This document shows, one piece after another, positions 53,431 to 63,414 of a stretch of 64,000 nt of DNA. The DNA is from Adiantum capillus-veneris. Lineage: Eukaryota > Streptophyta > Polypodiopsida > Polypodiales > Pteridaceae. The stretch's first letter is position 1. Every line of letters begins with the position of its first letter. The position numbers and the translations under genes are program-made. The DNA is taken from contig CM043961.1 of assembly GCA_014529385.2 (NCBI GenBank), forward strand, positions 10,654,478-10,718,477, read 5' to 3'. The notes beneath the pieces are model-generated. The model had not been told where the DNA came from. It searched no databases and was given only the letters and a program-made list of their open reading frames with translations.

Positions 53431-54480
53431 CTGGGGAGTTCTTTGAGACTGTGGGGCCCGGCCATGCGCACACCAGAGATACCCAATTGAGGAGACCCGA
53501 CGGGTCAATTGCCTCAGAGCCTGAGGATATGCATGCAGTTGCTACTAACTTTTACCGTGATTTGCTGACAACTAAGCCACAGTCCGAGCGTCACGGTGCA
53601 TGTAGAGAGCAGGTTTGGGGACAAATGCCTTGCCTTGTTACTAAGGAGATGCGTCAGAGACTAGAGTTGCCTCTCCAGCCAGAGGAGCTCCACAAGGCCC
53701 TCAGGGGACTCCCTCGAGGTAGCTGTCCAGGGAAGGATGGTTTGACTCCTAGCTTCTTCTTGGAGTACTGGGACATGCTTGGTTCGGATCTTTGTAGCAC
53801 CTAACAGTACATTTTGTACACTAGAGGGAGAGATGCCTGACCGTATGAGTGAGGGTTTGATACACCTTATTCCCAAGGAGGGAGCCTCCTTGGATGAGAT
53901 TCGGCAATGGCGACCCATCACCATTCTCAACTCAACCTACAAAATCTTAGCCAAGGATTTAAGTTTGAGGATTCAGCCGCTACTTGAGAGCATTATACAT
54001 GGGACTCAGACAGGTTTTGTCAAGGAGCGTAGTATCCTTGACAACATTTTCACCTTCTGGGAGACGTCCGGCCTCGCATGCCTTCGAGGAGGGGATCTTG
54101 TGATACTCCTCAAATTTGAGAAGGCTTATGAGAGAGTTGACTGTGATTTCTTGAAGGGCACTCTACACAGGATGGGGTTTTCTGATGCTTGGATCAAAGG
54201 TGTGTCAGCCCTCTACAGATCTACGAACAATCAGGTGCTTTTGAGAGGGGGAAGAGGGGAACGCTTCAGGCTCATGCGCTTGGTTAGACAGGGTTGCCCT
54301 CTTGCCCCCTTCCTCTTTCTCTTCTATGCTGAGGCGATGAGCAGATTTTTGACTTCGCATGAGCTTGGCTTGCGTGGTTTACAGCTCCCTAATAGGGGAG
54401 AAGAGCTACTTGACGCTGAGTTTGTCGACGACTCAGCCATATACCTTGAGGGCCATGAGGCCAATTTTGCACAGGTATGA
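53431..54480 (+). pseudogene. LINE E reverse transcriptase
   Basis: 53451-53804: LRRPDGSIASEPEDMHAVAT, PRGSCPGKDGLTPSFFLEYW. 53779-54480: IRQWRPITILNSTYKILAKD, TGFVKERSILDNIFTF, LLKFEKAYERVDCDFLKGTL (catalytic Asp changed: KFEKAY for DFEKAY), RLVRQGCPLAPFLFLFYAEA, LDAEFVDDSAIYLEG (FVDD). Loss of the first catalytic Asp alone would inactivate it. Confidence 0.9.
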
Positions 54481-56583
54481 GCAGGCCCTTGAGGTGTTTT
54501 GTTGTGCATCGGGAGCTTGATTCAACCGGAGGAAGACGGTGGCTTTATGGGTTGGCAGTGCTCTTACACTTGATTGGTCGCCAGGTGAGGGCTTCAAGTG
54601 GATCCCCCAAGGACTTCTGTATGCTATCTGGGTTGTCAAGTTGGCTTCGACTTATCCCCAGAGTAGCAGACGGCTCCCCTCTTGTCCATTAGGAGGAAAC
54701 TGCTTCATTGGAGTTCTGCACGGCTCTCTTTGGCAGGTAAAGTTGTAGTGGCCAACCACGTGTTGTTGGCTACTATGTGGTACATCACGTCTTTCTGGAT
54801 CTCCTCGAGCTCCTGCATCAATCAGCTGGAGAGGTTGATTAGGAATTTTTTGTGGTCAAGGCGTGACAATCAGTTAGCGCAGGCCAAAGTGGCTTGGCAG
54901 GTCATCACCTTACCATGTTCCCAAGGGGGGCTAGGGATCATTGACCCAGCATAGCAGAGCAGAGCTGGAAGCATTTGGCCAGAGGACTACTTCCAGGGAG
55001 GAGCCTTGGAAGGAGTTGTTGCTTCACCGGATTCGAGCTCAAGTCCCTCATGCGGGTGGGCCTTGGATCCCGTCCACCAAGTGGATTTTTACAAAGATGC
55101 GTAGAGTTGGTCTGAGCAAGAGATTGGGGGACAGATTTGTTGCGAGCCTGCTCAGATCCTGGGAGCAGCTGAGGAGTGGCCTGGAGCAGCATCAACCCAC
55201 TTGCGCGGAGAAGGAATTCTCTTTTTTGGAACCCCATGGTTAGTATACAGAGGCCACTTGGTTGATAGCAGGCCTCACATCTCTTGGGGTCCCATGGCAA
55301 AGAGTCCAGCCCGCACTCTCGGTGACTGGCTCCAATTTTCAGGCTTGCCCGAGGAGGTTCAAAGCATACAGCTTCGAGACATGAGGGGGGTGCAGAGCAT
55401 GTGCCAGGATATACCAATTGAATGGCTTACCCCTCTAGAGGTAGAAGTTCCCAGATGGATGGGGGCCTTCACGCGGCTGGAGGTCCTTTCGAGCTTGCTC
55501 GGAGTCAGTACCTTGCATGCTCTTTGAGGTTCAAGGTGAGGGTCGCCTTCACAGAGTCTCAAAAGAGGCTTCATAGGTTGCAAAGTGTTGTTTTAAGACG
55601 ATGTGAGTGGTGGGTATCTGTGGGAGGACTTGTGTCATAGATCCTGACCTAGCAGATCTTGAAACAAGAGACTGGTGGCTTTGGGTTTGGGAGAGCCGAC
55701 CTCGGCATGAGTGCAGTGAGACCCGGAAGAGTGGTTCTGACAGGATCCTTTCTCTTCAGCCGATCACCCATGGACTCCCTTTTTCCAAGACATAGCTCAC
55801 TTGGAGTGTCACATACTGACAGCACGGAGGGAGTTTCGTCCTGCCCAACACTTCACTGGCAAGAGGAGGGTCTTACAGCCGAGTTCTTGTCAGGTTTCTG
55901 GGAGCGTTTGTGGGACAGCAAGCAGCCGAGGAGAGTTACTATGTTTCAGTGGCTAGTTGCACATAGATCTGGGAGTTGGTTAGTACAAAGCGGCTTCTCG
56001 GCATCATGTGCAGCTTGCGACCATCCGCTGGAGAGTCAGTGTCACTATCTGTGGGATTGCCCCATGGCACAAGAAGTTTGGCTTTGGGTTCTTGTGCTGA
56101 TGTCCGCCCTTTCCACAACTCGACTATATACTTGGGGCACAGTAGCCTGGTCCACTCTCACGGGCCCTGCACTCCATTTTGAGTTTCCTTCCACCAACAG
56201 GATGATAGTGATTCCGGGGGGTCTACCTACACTCACAGCTTGCCACACAGAGCTCACACCCCAGGAGTATTGAAGTGATAGAGAGTAATGTTGGGAGCTC
56301 GTCTGTGGCCTAAAACTCTGGTTCATTTGGCACGCCCGTTGCTTCCACATCTTTGAGGCCCACCATGTCTCACCGGCAAAGATTGTTTGTGACTTTTGGT
56401 TGGAGCTAATTCATACACTCGGGGGTCAGTTTGAGAGACTTCAAGGTAGCTCCGACCGCATGCGGGAGCACTCAGAGGCTTTCTTGCAACTTTGGCGCCT
56501 AGGGCCTTTCTTCGCCATGGTCCAAGGTGTTCCTAGATGGCACTACCGACCACGAGTGTGGCTTTTTCCTCCTCCAATCTCGT
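54481..56583 (+). pseudogene. LINE E ORF2 C-terminal region (zf-RVT type)
   Basis: Broken frames cover KLLHWSSARLSLAGKVVVAN (54682 onward), EPWKELLLHRIRAQVP, QFSGLPEEVQSIQLRDMRGV, and the zinc domain RRVTMFQWLVAHRS, CAACDHPLESQCHYLWDCP (55659-56273). The end FFAMVQGVPRWHYRPRVWLF precedes the 3' untranslated end. It is collinear with LINE C 19942-22199. Confidence 0.85.
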
Positions 56584-56694
56584 GATTTAGCCCTGTTTGT
56601 ACATATTTTGTTTCCTCACTGGGTAGAGGGGTTTGTAGCCCTATGGACAGTTTTATTAACTAATGGAAGGATCTTTTTCTCGCAAAGAAAAAAA

Positions 56695-57134
56695 GGTTTG
56701 CAGACCCTCTGTTTTGAGTCCTCTGCTTCTCTCCTAAGCCTCCTCTCCCTCATCTGCATGTGCTCACGTGCTCCCGCCGTCACCTGCCCACCTCCGGGCG
56801 CTCACACCAATGCACAGAGCTTCCCTGAGCTTACCTTTTTGCGAGCAAAAAGTGCAAAAAGTTCCGTTTTCACATGAAACTTCCAGTTTTCCACCGGATT
56901 TCGCCATGGATTCCTCTAGCTCGGATGCACAATGTGAAGACGCACCATGTAGCATTCAAATTCCATTTACGCATGCTCTGTACACATGGATTATGGGTAC
57001 TCTCTAGAGCCTCAACCAGTGTATATCCGCTCTGGAAAACATAAATGTTTAGATGAATATTCACCTGTTCTCCCTTGAAAGGGGCCGTGCAAGGATTTAA
57101 CGCCCGTCTTGTTGCTCTCAAAAATACTGCTTAG
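56695..57134. other. Short unassigned stretch between LINE E and the Gag fragment
   Basis: No recognisable element or gene. Small frames on both strands show no family resemblance. It may be the leader of the Gag-bearing fragment to the right. Confidence 0.45.
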
Positions 57135-57500
57135 TTGACGAGTGTGCGTATTTCTGAGAACGATACCCATCTCCAGGAGTTGCTGACGCAGATTGCTGCT
57201 TTTAAGGGCTCACAGGGTGGTCCTACTGCCACAAAATCATACAAGACTACCAATTTCTCAGGGGAGGAGTGTACAGAATTGGCCATAAATAATTCGATTC
57301 ACCAATGGACTACGTACTTTGATCTCCATGGGGAGCATGATGAACAGAGGATTCAGACGATTTCTCTCTATTTGCGCAATAAGGCGCTAACGTGGTGGTG
57401 TGATATGATAGAGAAGCCTACAACGTGGGCTGATTCCTGTGTGAAATTCAAGAAAGATTTCTCCAAAATGGATCCTTTGAAAGCCTATGCAAAATTATAG
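57135..57500 (+). pseudogene. Retrotransposon Gag fragment
   Basis: 121 codons. FSGEECTELAINNSIHQWTT, YFDLHGEHDEQRIQTISLYL and RNKALTWWCDMIEKPTTWAD match the retrotransposon Gag core (helical, with the typical ALTWW and a W...F segment after it). It differs from the Gag proteins of G2 and G3. No knuckle, LTR or pol follows; the sequence passes into a LINE A-type fragment at about 57655. Confidence 0.75.
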
Positions 57501-57654
57501 TGTCTTTCAATGAGAACTCTGACTTTTAATAAGTATACAACAGCTTTCAAAGAAGCACTTACCTTCAAAGAAAGTAGCTCCACTGAATACAACAATAAGA
57601 TATGTATAAGAGTTTACATACTCCACTATCCTTAGTGTTAGCACCATGTCTATG

Positions 57655-57893
57655 GCCATTCAAAATGGCCAATCGATGTGCTGTGCCATCTCAATCAAAT
57701 ATCTCCCATACTCTATAAACTCAGCATCCTCTGAGGTCCTAGAGAGCCCCATCTCTCTGGAGTCTAGCTCTCTCAACATATCCTCGGAAGTGTCAAAGAA
57801 GGATGCCTCGTGACATGCTATCTTAGCATTGAAATCCCCGAGTAAGATGACATCTCCATCCCTCGAGAGAGCATAGGATGCATCATGCATCAT
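57655..57893 (-). pseudogene. LINE A-family endonuclease fragment
   Basis: The minus-strand frame reads SRDGDVILLGDFNAKIACHE then FFDTSEDMLRELDSREMGLS, directly comparable with LINE A at 4530-4730 (DGDIIILGDFNARTAHH, FYDTSEEMLR). Where LINE A has its TAG stop, this copy has GAG-type coding (ELDS). So that stop is a LINE A mutation, not part of the family. Confidence 0.88.
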
Positions 57894-58788
57894 GATTCAT
57901 GATCATGCATGAGTGTCATCATCCCTTTGCCTCCATCGAATACCCTGGAACCCATGATTCATTAAGATGATGATGGACCTGAAAATGCTGCAAAAATGTT
58001 TGCGTCGTAAAGAAAGGAGGCAATAGAGCATCAGGAACAGCGGTTGTAGAGGCGGCGAAGGAGGCAAAGCGCTTAGAGGCTGAGGTTTTATGTTTGCTAG
58101 CTGGAGAATCAGGAGATGCACAACCTCATTGCTTCTCTTTCGTATTGACCTAATAGATCCTCTAAGCAAGCAGCTTGCTACGGCCACTGTGTGCTCAAAC
58201 ACGCCAATACCGCCCATCCATCGCATCACAAGCCCCTGGTATACAGGAGAATCAGGAGATGCACGACCTCATTGCTTCTCTTTCTTATTGACCTAATAGA
58301 TCCTCTAAGCAAGCAGCTTGCTACGGCCACTGTGTGCTCAAACGCACCAATACCGCCCATCCATCGCATCACAAGCCCCTGGTATACAACGGCTGCTCCT
58401 CTCAAACCTTGGAAGGGACTCAATGCTTTCAAACAGATGCAAGGTATTGCGGATGTAGAAATGACTATTGGTACATGGACAAAAAATAAATTGTAGTTCG
58501 CTCAAATATAACTTTTTGTACTATCAAGATTTACCATGTTGGGAAGCTATGTCTTCTGCATTTTTGTAACAGTTACAAATATGGCAATATGTGCAAAGTA
58601 ACTCTGAGTCTGAAGATTGAGGGGGGCCTCTGGTGAACATACCAGAGAGGTTTTCATGCTAAAAGACCATACCAGTGAACAGTTATTTTGGTACTGAAAT
58701 GAAACCTGAGTACTGTACATGCTTCATGACATATTGCAACCAAAGTTGATAAGTAGGCTTAATTGTGGATAAAGAGATAAGAAGAAAC
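57894..58788. other. Donor-proximal intron sequence
   Basis: Contains the 143 bp tandem duplication (58103-58388). The remainder is AT-rich sequence leading to the donor site of exon 58789-58873. Minus-strand frames across the duplication are open but unrecognised. Confidence 0.5.
58103..58388. repeat. 143 bp tandem duplication
   Basis: Two units (58103-58245 and 58246-58388), each starting ggagaatcaggagatgca and ending ctggtataca, nearly identical. On the minus strand both units stay open in one frame each and encode FEHTVAVASCLLRGSIRSIR-like peptide. I do not recognise it; it could be a captured exon or chance. Confidence 0.9.
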
Positions 58789-58873
58789 CTCCACAACAAG
58801 CTTTCCAAAATAGCTATCCAATAAAGGTTGCAACGCAAGAACAGTGAGAACAGAATCTGCATCTGCTTCATAC
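58789..58873 (-). CDS. POLLUX-like: POLLUX-like ion channel, exon before the giant intron (28 codons)
   Basis: An 85 bp exon. The acceptor is TGTAAAG at 58874 and the donor is GTTTCTTC at 58781-58788. It encodes YEADADSVLTVLALQPLLDS then YFGKLVVE, the counterpart of the family block RYEVDTDAFLSVLALQP...TIVE. The first base completes a lysine codon begun in exon 58963-59049. The next coding residues (VYNVSTAELL) occur only at 8895, so the intron between is 49,893 bp. Confidence 0.85.
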
Positions 58874-58962
58874 CTTTACATTCAAACATGAAAGGGTTAT
58901 TTTCCGGAACTTACTAAGTAGAAGCATAAAAAGACATTACATAATCAGCGAATAAAAATTAC

Positions 58963-59049
58963 TTGTTTGTATTTGAAGCTAACACAATGATAGATTGAGC
59001 TTTGTTGGCTCCCACCTTCTCAAATGAGGCAGTATCACTTAGACTACCA
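58963..59049 (-). CDS. POLLUX-like: POLLUX-like ion channel, upstream exon (about 29 codons)
   Basis: An 87 bp exon with acceptor TTCTTTTGCAG and donor GTAATT. It encodes GSLSDTASFEKVGANKAQSI then IVLASNTN, matching the family segment SLNLTKSFERAAANKARAIIIL, which forms a Rossmann-like strand of the RCK domain. It enters in phase (one leading T) and leaves with two bases (AA) completed by the next exon; the intron is only 89 bp. A partial tandem copy of its 5' half and acceptor lies at 59146-59262. Earlier exons (pore and transmembrane part) would be to the right, beyond LINE D. Confidence 0.83.
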
Positions 59050-59262
59050 CTGCAAAAGAAAATACCAAAAGTTGCACTTGAGATTAGATGCTAAGTACAG
59101 CATGTGTAAGAACTAACAGAAATTTCAGAACACAACCAGCCTTAAACCTTCTCAAATGAGGCTGTATTACTTAGACTACCACTGCAAAAGAAAATACCAA
59201 AAGTTGGACTTGAGATTAGATGCTAAATAAAGCTTGTGTAGAACTAACAGAAAAATTCTCAG
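59013..59262 (-). repeat. Tandem duplication of POLLUX-like acceptor and partial exon
   Basis: Units start at 59013 and 59146 (offset 133 bp). Both hold the intron end TTTTCTTTTGCAG and the first codons of exon 58963-59049 (SLSDTASFEK in the used copy, SLSNTASFEK in the outer copy). Only the inner copy continues into the rest of the exon. The outer copy runs into LINE D at about 59268. Confidence 0.85.
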
Positions 59263-59267
59263 ATAGA

Positions 59268-59554
59268 CGGAGACTCTACGCTCGCTGCCTGCTGCCGCTC
59301 GCCCTCCCTCCCTCGCCAGCACCTGTCGCCACCCCTCCCGCCATCCCTAGCTGCCCCCCCCCCCCACCCCCCCACCGCTCTTGCGCCGCCGGCACCCTCT
59401 GCTGCACACGCACTGTTTCCCGCCCTCCCCTTGCCTTGCGCTGCCCTCCCTGTCTGCCCCTCAGCCACCTGCCCGCCTGCTCGCTGCCCGCCATCCCCTC
59501 GCTGCCGCCGCCAGCCCGCTACCCCCATCCTTTGCCATTTCCAGCCCGCCCTGC

Positions 59555-59587
<33 letters not shown>

Positions 59588-59734
59588 CGCCTGTTATCTT
59601 CGTTCTCTGCCACTCGCGCCGAAGTTTTCTTGTGATTGGCTCTGACAAGTGCTGGTTTCTGTACAGTGCTCGTTGGGCCTGTTTTGCAGAGAAAGTTTCT
59701 TTCCGTTTCTTCTCCGACACAGCAGCAGACATAG
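59268..59734 (+). other. LINE D 5' leader with C-runs
   Basis: C-rich sequence with homopolymers at about 59356-59372 and 59557-59584. Proline-rich frames on this strand and Gly/Arg frames opposite are composition artefacts. It matches the LINE C leader in character and position and ends at the ORF1 ATG. Confidence 0.7.
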
Positions 59735-61642
59735 ATGGAGGCTCAAGCTCCGCCACAGATGGACTCTGATGAAGTCCCCTTGCCCGACCCCACTAAGCCC
59801 ACCATTCGACTTGCTCTTACTCTGACAGAGCAAGCGAGCCTAGCAGCACAGGTGGATCGTCTGCAGGCGACTTCCGTCGTCTGCAAGATTCTCGGCACCA
59901 GACCTAGTAGAGGAGAGCTGCGTGACCTTCTCCAGGCCCGCCTTCTTGCAGAGGTGGGCAAGATCTTGGACGTTCAGATCCTCGGACGAGGCTACTACCA
60001 GATCGAGTTCGTGACCCCCGAGATGGCGTCCAAGGTCATCGCCATGAGTCCATTGACCATCCGAGCAGCTCGAGCCCACTTTCGACAGTGGAGACATGGT
60101 TTTGACCCTGCTTCACATGTTCTGGTAGAGGAGGCAGACTTCCCCATCTCCGTCTGCTTTCCTGGTTTGCGGAGGGAGTACCTACCACTCCTGTCCAGGA
60201 TAGGCTCAGCAATTGGGACTATCTTGGAGACACCTCGCACGGCAGCCTCAGTAGCTGCCAAGGCCGCCCACATTCCCTCAGTTCGCGTTCTGGTTAGGGA
60301 CACTCACACTCTCCCGAAGGTCATTCTTCTGCCTCGGGTGAGTGGGGGTTGGTTTAGACAGAGCGTGGAGTATTCGGGCATGGAGTATTCGGGCCTCCCG
60401 AACCAGTGCTTCATTTGTCAATAGATGGGCCATCTTGCGAAGGCCTGTCCACGGAGGAGGCCTCGACCTACACCACAGACTCAGCCCCAGCCTGCAAGGG
60501 CTGGCCAGCAGCCACAGGCAGAGACAGCGCACACATGCAGAGCCACCCTCCAAGTCTGGGGCTCCAGCGGAGGAGGGATGGCAGCAGGTTCGTGGTCGAC
60601 AACGGCAGGGGCCACAGCGACAGCCTGGCACTCAGAGTGGTCCTCAGGCGCCTGCCCAGCAGCAAATGGATTCCCACGGGGAACCGCTTCGGTCCTCTTG
60701 AGCAAGATGAGGTCCCTGCTCTAGCCCCCACCTTAGCTTCCCCCTCGACAGCGCGCCCCCCCCCCCCCCAGAGTTCCCCCCTCCTCATCATCCTCCCCTC
60801 CGCCTCCTGCTCCCGCCGCCTCTTTCCCTCGCCCCTCTACCTCTGCCGCTCCCCCCCACCCCTCTTCCCCCTGCTCCTACACCCCCCTCTCCTACTCCAA
60901 TTCCACAGTCGACCCCGGGGGCAGGGCCATCTCCGACTGCTAGGATATCTCTTCGGAGCGCCTTTGCCACGAGTCGCTTGGCGAGAGAGGGACAGCCTTT
61001 CTTGCGACCCCCTCTACAGGTACAGACGTCTCCTTTTGCAGCAGTCCCTCGTGGTCTGATGAGCTTCGACATTCGACGCCGATGGGACTTCTTTGACAAC
61101 GACTTTACACGTTTTCTCGGCGACTCCTCAACAGACCATGAGGTAGCCTGCTTCAAGGTTCATGTTCTGTTCCTTGCAGATAGGGGGATAGAGGCCTTGG
61201 ACTCAGCGGTTGGCTTCTCTTTTCCCCTTTGAGGCAGGGACCACACTAAGTGGACTCTCGACTCAGTGTTGGAGTGGTTGCATACACATGTCCTAGAGTT
61301 CTCTCACCACATGGGAGACCTAGGAGTTATAGACTTGCTTTCTAATCTCTGACCATTGGCCAAGTTTGCGATGACTCCTCCAGATGCAGCAGGATGTAGA
61401 CACAATGTGGTTCACCTCTTTGCTGATACTCATTGCTCGCCATGCTATGTATACATTCATGAGCACTCCTGGACAGAGGAGGTTGCTTTACGTACGGCTC
61501 GCTCTACTTGGGCTTGGGCCAGGCACTCGTTGCAGTCACGCCTATCTAGAGGACGCTCGGATCCGGATTACTCCCCATCCAAGCCAGCCTCGAAGATAGC
61601 ACGTTTAGCTGCAGCAGCAGCATCAGTTCTCTCTCGCTCCCA
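59735..61642 (+). pseudogene. LINE D ORF1
   Basis: MEAQAPPQMDSDEVPLP starts at 59735; this start is shared with LINE C. The N-terminal domain (VCKILGTRPSRGELRDLLQA, HFRQWRHGFDPAS, REYLPLLSRIGSA) is intact for 229 codons. A TAG at 60423-60425 hits the knuckle (CFICQ-stop-MGHLAKAC). The Pro-rich linker has a C-run (about 60759-60770) where the frame slips. The C-terminal domain (60978-61232 and 61356 onward: FDIRRRWDFFDNDFTRFLGD, CYVYIHEHSWTEEVALRTAR) follows with stops. RNA-binding and chaperone role by family. Confidence 0.85.
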
Positions 61643-62865
61643 GTGGGGATCGTCTCATGAAACATGCACGGACTTGGTGGGCCCCAGTTTCAGCGTCAAC
61701 GGGGCCGACTGCGTCAGGAGCTTCAGCGTTGCCTTGTGGGAGGAGAGATTGATCTCCTTATGCTACAGAAGCATCATCTGTGTGAGAGCCGCATTAGACG
61801 GTGTACTCAGCTCTTGCGTGGACGATATGATACTTTTTGGTCAGCTGCTTTTGGACCTGGAGGCATCCAGGGTGGGGTATGTATGACTATTGCGGATTCT
61901 TTGCAGCGGGCCATTGTGGGCAGAGGGATTATTGTGCAAGGCAGGGGTTAGTGGATCATTATGCAGGTTCAGGGTTGCCTTGTGGGCTTCCTGAACATAT
62001 ATGCGCCCAATGTGGCGAGTGCACGAGGAGAGTTTTGGTCACAGATTGTTGAGTCTCTGCCGCAGGCAGAACATTGGTGCATAGGGGGTGACTTCAACAT
62101 GTTGGAGGACCCTTCTGACAGGATTGGTGGTAGCCATGCTATTGTGCATGGAGTTGAGCTGGTAGCTTGGGAGAGGTTTTGTATGACTCTGAGGGTCTTG
62201 GATGTGTGGCAGCACTCTAGTTTTGTGAGACCCCCAGACAGCCTCGCCTTCTCTCGTTCGGACCGCAGAGTGGGAGAAGTAAATCTATCGCGGATAGATC
62301 GCTTCTACACTAGTGACCATTTCAGTGACTTGGGTGGGACAATTGGCATTCTGGCAGGGACTTCCTTCTCGGACCATGCACCAGTGATCCTCACAGTGGC
62401 AGACAGACAGAGGAGGGGGAGCACGATGCTTCGCATCCCTGAGAGGGTCTTGCTGGACTCTGCACTCAGAGAGCGAGTAGAGGGGCTCTGGACAGAGAGC
62501 TTGGACATGCAGGATTCTCCTGCTGACAGAGTGGCCTCAGGACTAGCTCAGATTAGTCGTTTCTTTCTCCAGGAGTCTTTGGCTTGCCTGGCTGCAGCGA
62601 GAGAGGAGCAGCGTCTCACACGGGGCGTTGCTTCCTTGCAGAGGATGCAGGAGCAGCATCCAGACAGTCCTTGGTTGGAGGAGCAGCTACAGAAGGCTCG
62701 CCAGGAGCTTGTTAGCATAGAGGAGCGGCGCCATGAGTTTGCTTTCCATCAACAGGCATCTCAGTGGACACATGTGGGTGACAGAGTGACTAGTGCTTTC
62801 TTCGAGGCAGTGGGATCTCGGCATACGCAGGCCAAGGTCAGTCAGTTGCGGAGGCCCGACGGGTG
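61643..62865 (+). pseudogene. LINE D ORF2 endonuclease and connector
   Basis: The expected start MRIVSWNVHGLGG is damaged: ATG is GTG (61643-61645) and the Trp codon is TGA. Motifs: LMLQKHHL, where the catalytic Glu is Lys; FLNIYAPN; WCIGGDFNMLEDPSDR; NLSRIDRFYTSDH; TSFSDHAPVILTV. A TAG/TGA pair interrupts near 61950. The connector (ERVLLDSALRERVEGLWTES) leads to a TGA at 62864-62866 inside the first unit of the 360 bp duplication. Confidence 0.9.
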
Positions 62866-63414
62866 AGTTGCTTCTGAGCAAGAGGACATGCGTATAGTTG
62901 CTATTGACTTTTATCGTGAGTTGCTGTCTGCAGAGCCTCAGTCAGAGCATCAAGATGCATGCAGGGAGCAGGTGTGGGCACAGATGCCTTGCCTTGTGAC
63001 TGAGGAGATGCGTCAGAGACTTGAGCTGCCACTTCAGCTTGAGGAGTTGCACACGGCTCGCCAGGAGCTTGTTAGCATAGAGGAGCGGCGCCATGAGTTT
63101 GCATTCCATCAACAGGCATCTCAGTGGACACATGTGGGTGACAGAGTGACTAGTGCTTTCTTCGAGGCAGTGGGATCTCGGCATACGCAGGCCAAGGTCA
63201 GTCAGTTGCGGAGGCCTGACGGGTCAGTTGCTTCTGAGCCAGAGGACATGCGTATAGTTGCTATTGACTTTTACCGTGAGTTACTGTCTGCAGAGCCTCA
63301 GTCAGAGCATCAAGATGCATGCAGGGAGCAGGTGTGGGCACAGATGCCTTGCCTTGTGACTGAGGAGATGCGTCAGAGACTTGAGCTGCCACTTCAGCTT
63401 GAGGAGTTGCACAC
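62695..63414 (+). repeat. 360 bp in-frame tandem duplication in LINE D ORF2
   Basis: Units 62695-63054 and 63055-63414 are nearly identical and exactly 120 codons each. They cover the end of the connector and the region before RT (QELVSIEERRHEFAFHQQAS to LEELHTA). Unit 1 has TGA where unit 2 has TCA (DGS), and a few other differences. LINEs C and E have a single unit. Confidence 0.95.

Larger units (their letters stand above)
52009..56694 (+). mobile_element. LINE E: C/D-family LINE, 5' part missing
   Basis: Starts abruptly with ggagcttcagcgatgcc, matching LINE D at 61716 in the endonuclease start. It ends near 56694 in the same 3' sequence as LINE C (ggatctttttctcg) followed by an A-rich tail. 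It contains a hAT-like insertion (53085-53430). Many stops and frame changes; inactive. Confidence 0.9.
8896..58788 (-). other. 49.9 kb transposon-filled intron of the POLLUX-like gene
   Basis: Bounded by a GT donor (58787-58788, minus strand) and an AG acceptor (8896-8897), with coding exons of the same protein in the same orientation and phase on both sides. Nearly all of its length is occupied by LINE B, G1, G3a/G2/LINE C, G3c/G3b and LINE E. Splicing across it is inferred from protein continuity, not observed. The alternative is that insertions broke the gene and the exons are relics. Confidence 0.75.

Noticed and set aside
57903-58229. 108-codon minus-strand frame
   Set aside because: It overlaps the 143 bp duplication and has no recognisable domain; mentioned only as a question in the findings.
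59259-59756. 165-codon Gly/Arg/Ala frame opposite the LINE D leader
   Set aside because: Composition artefact of the C-rich leader on the other strand.
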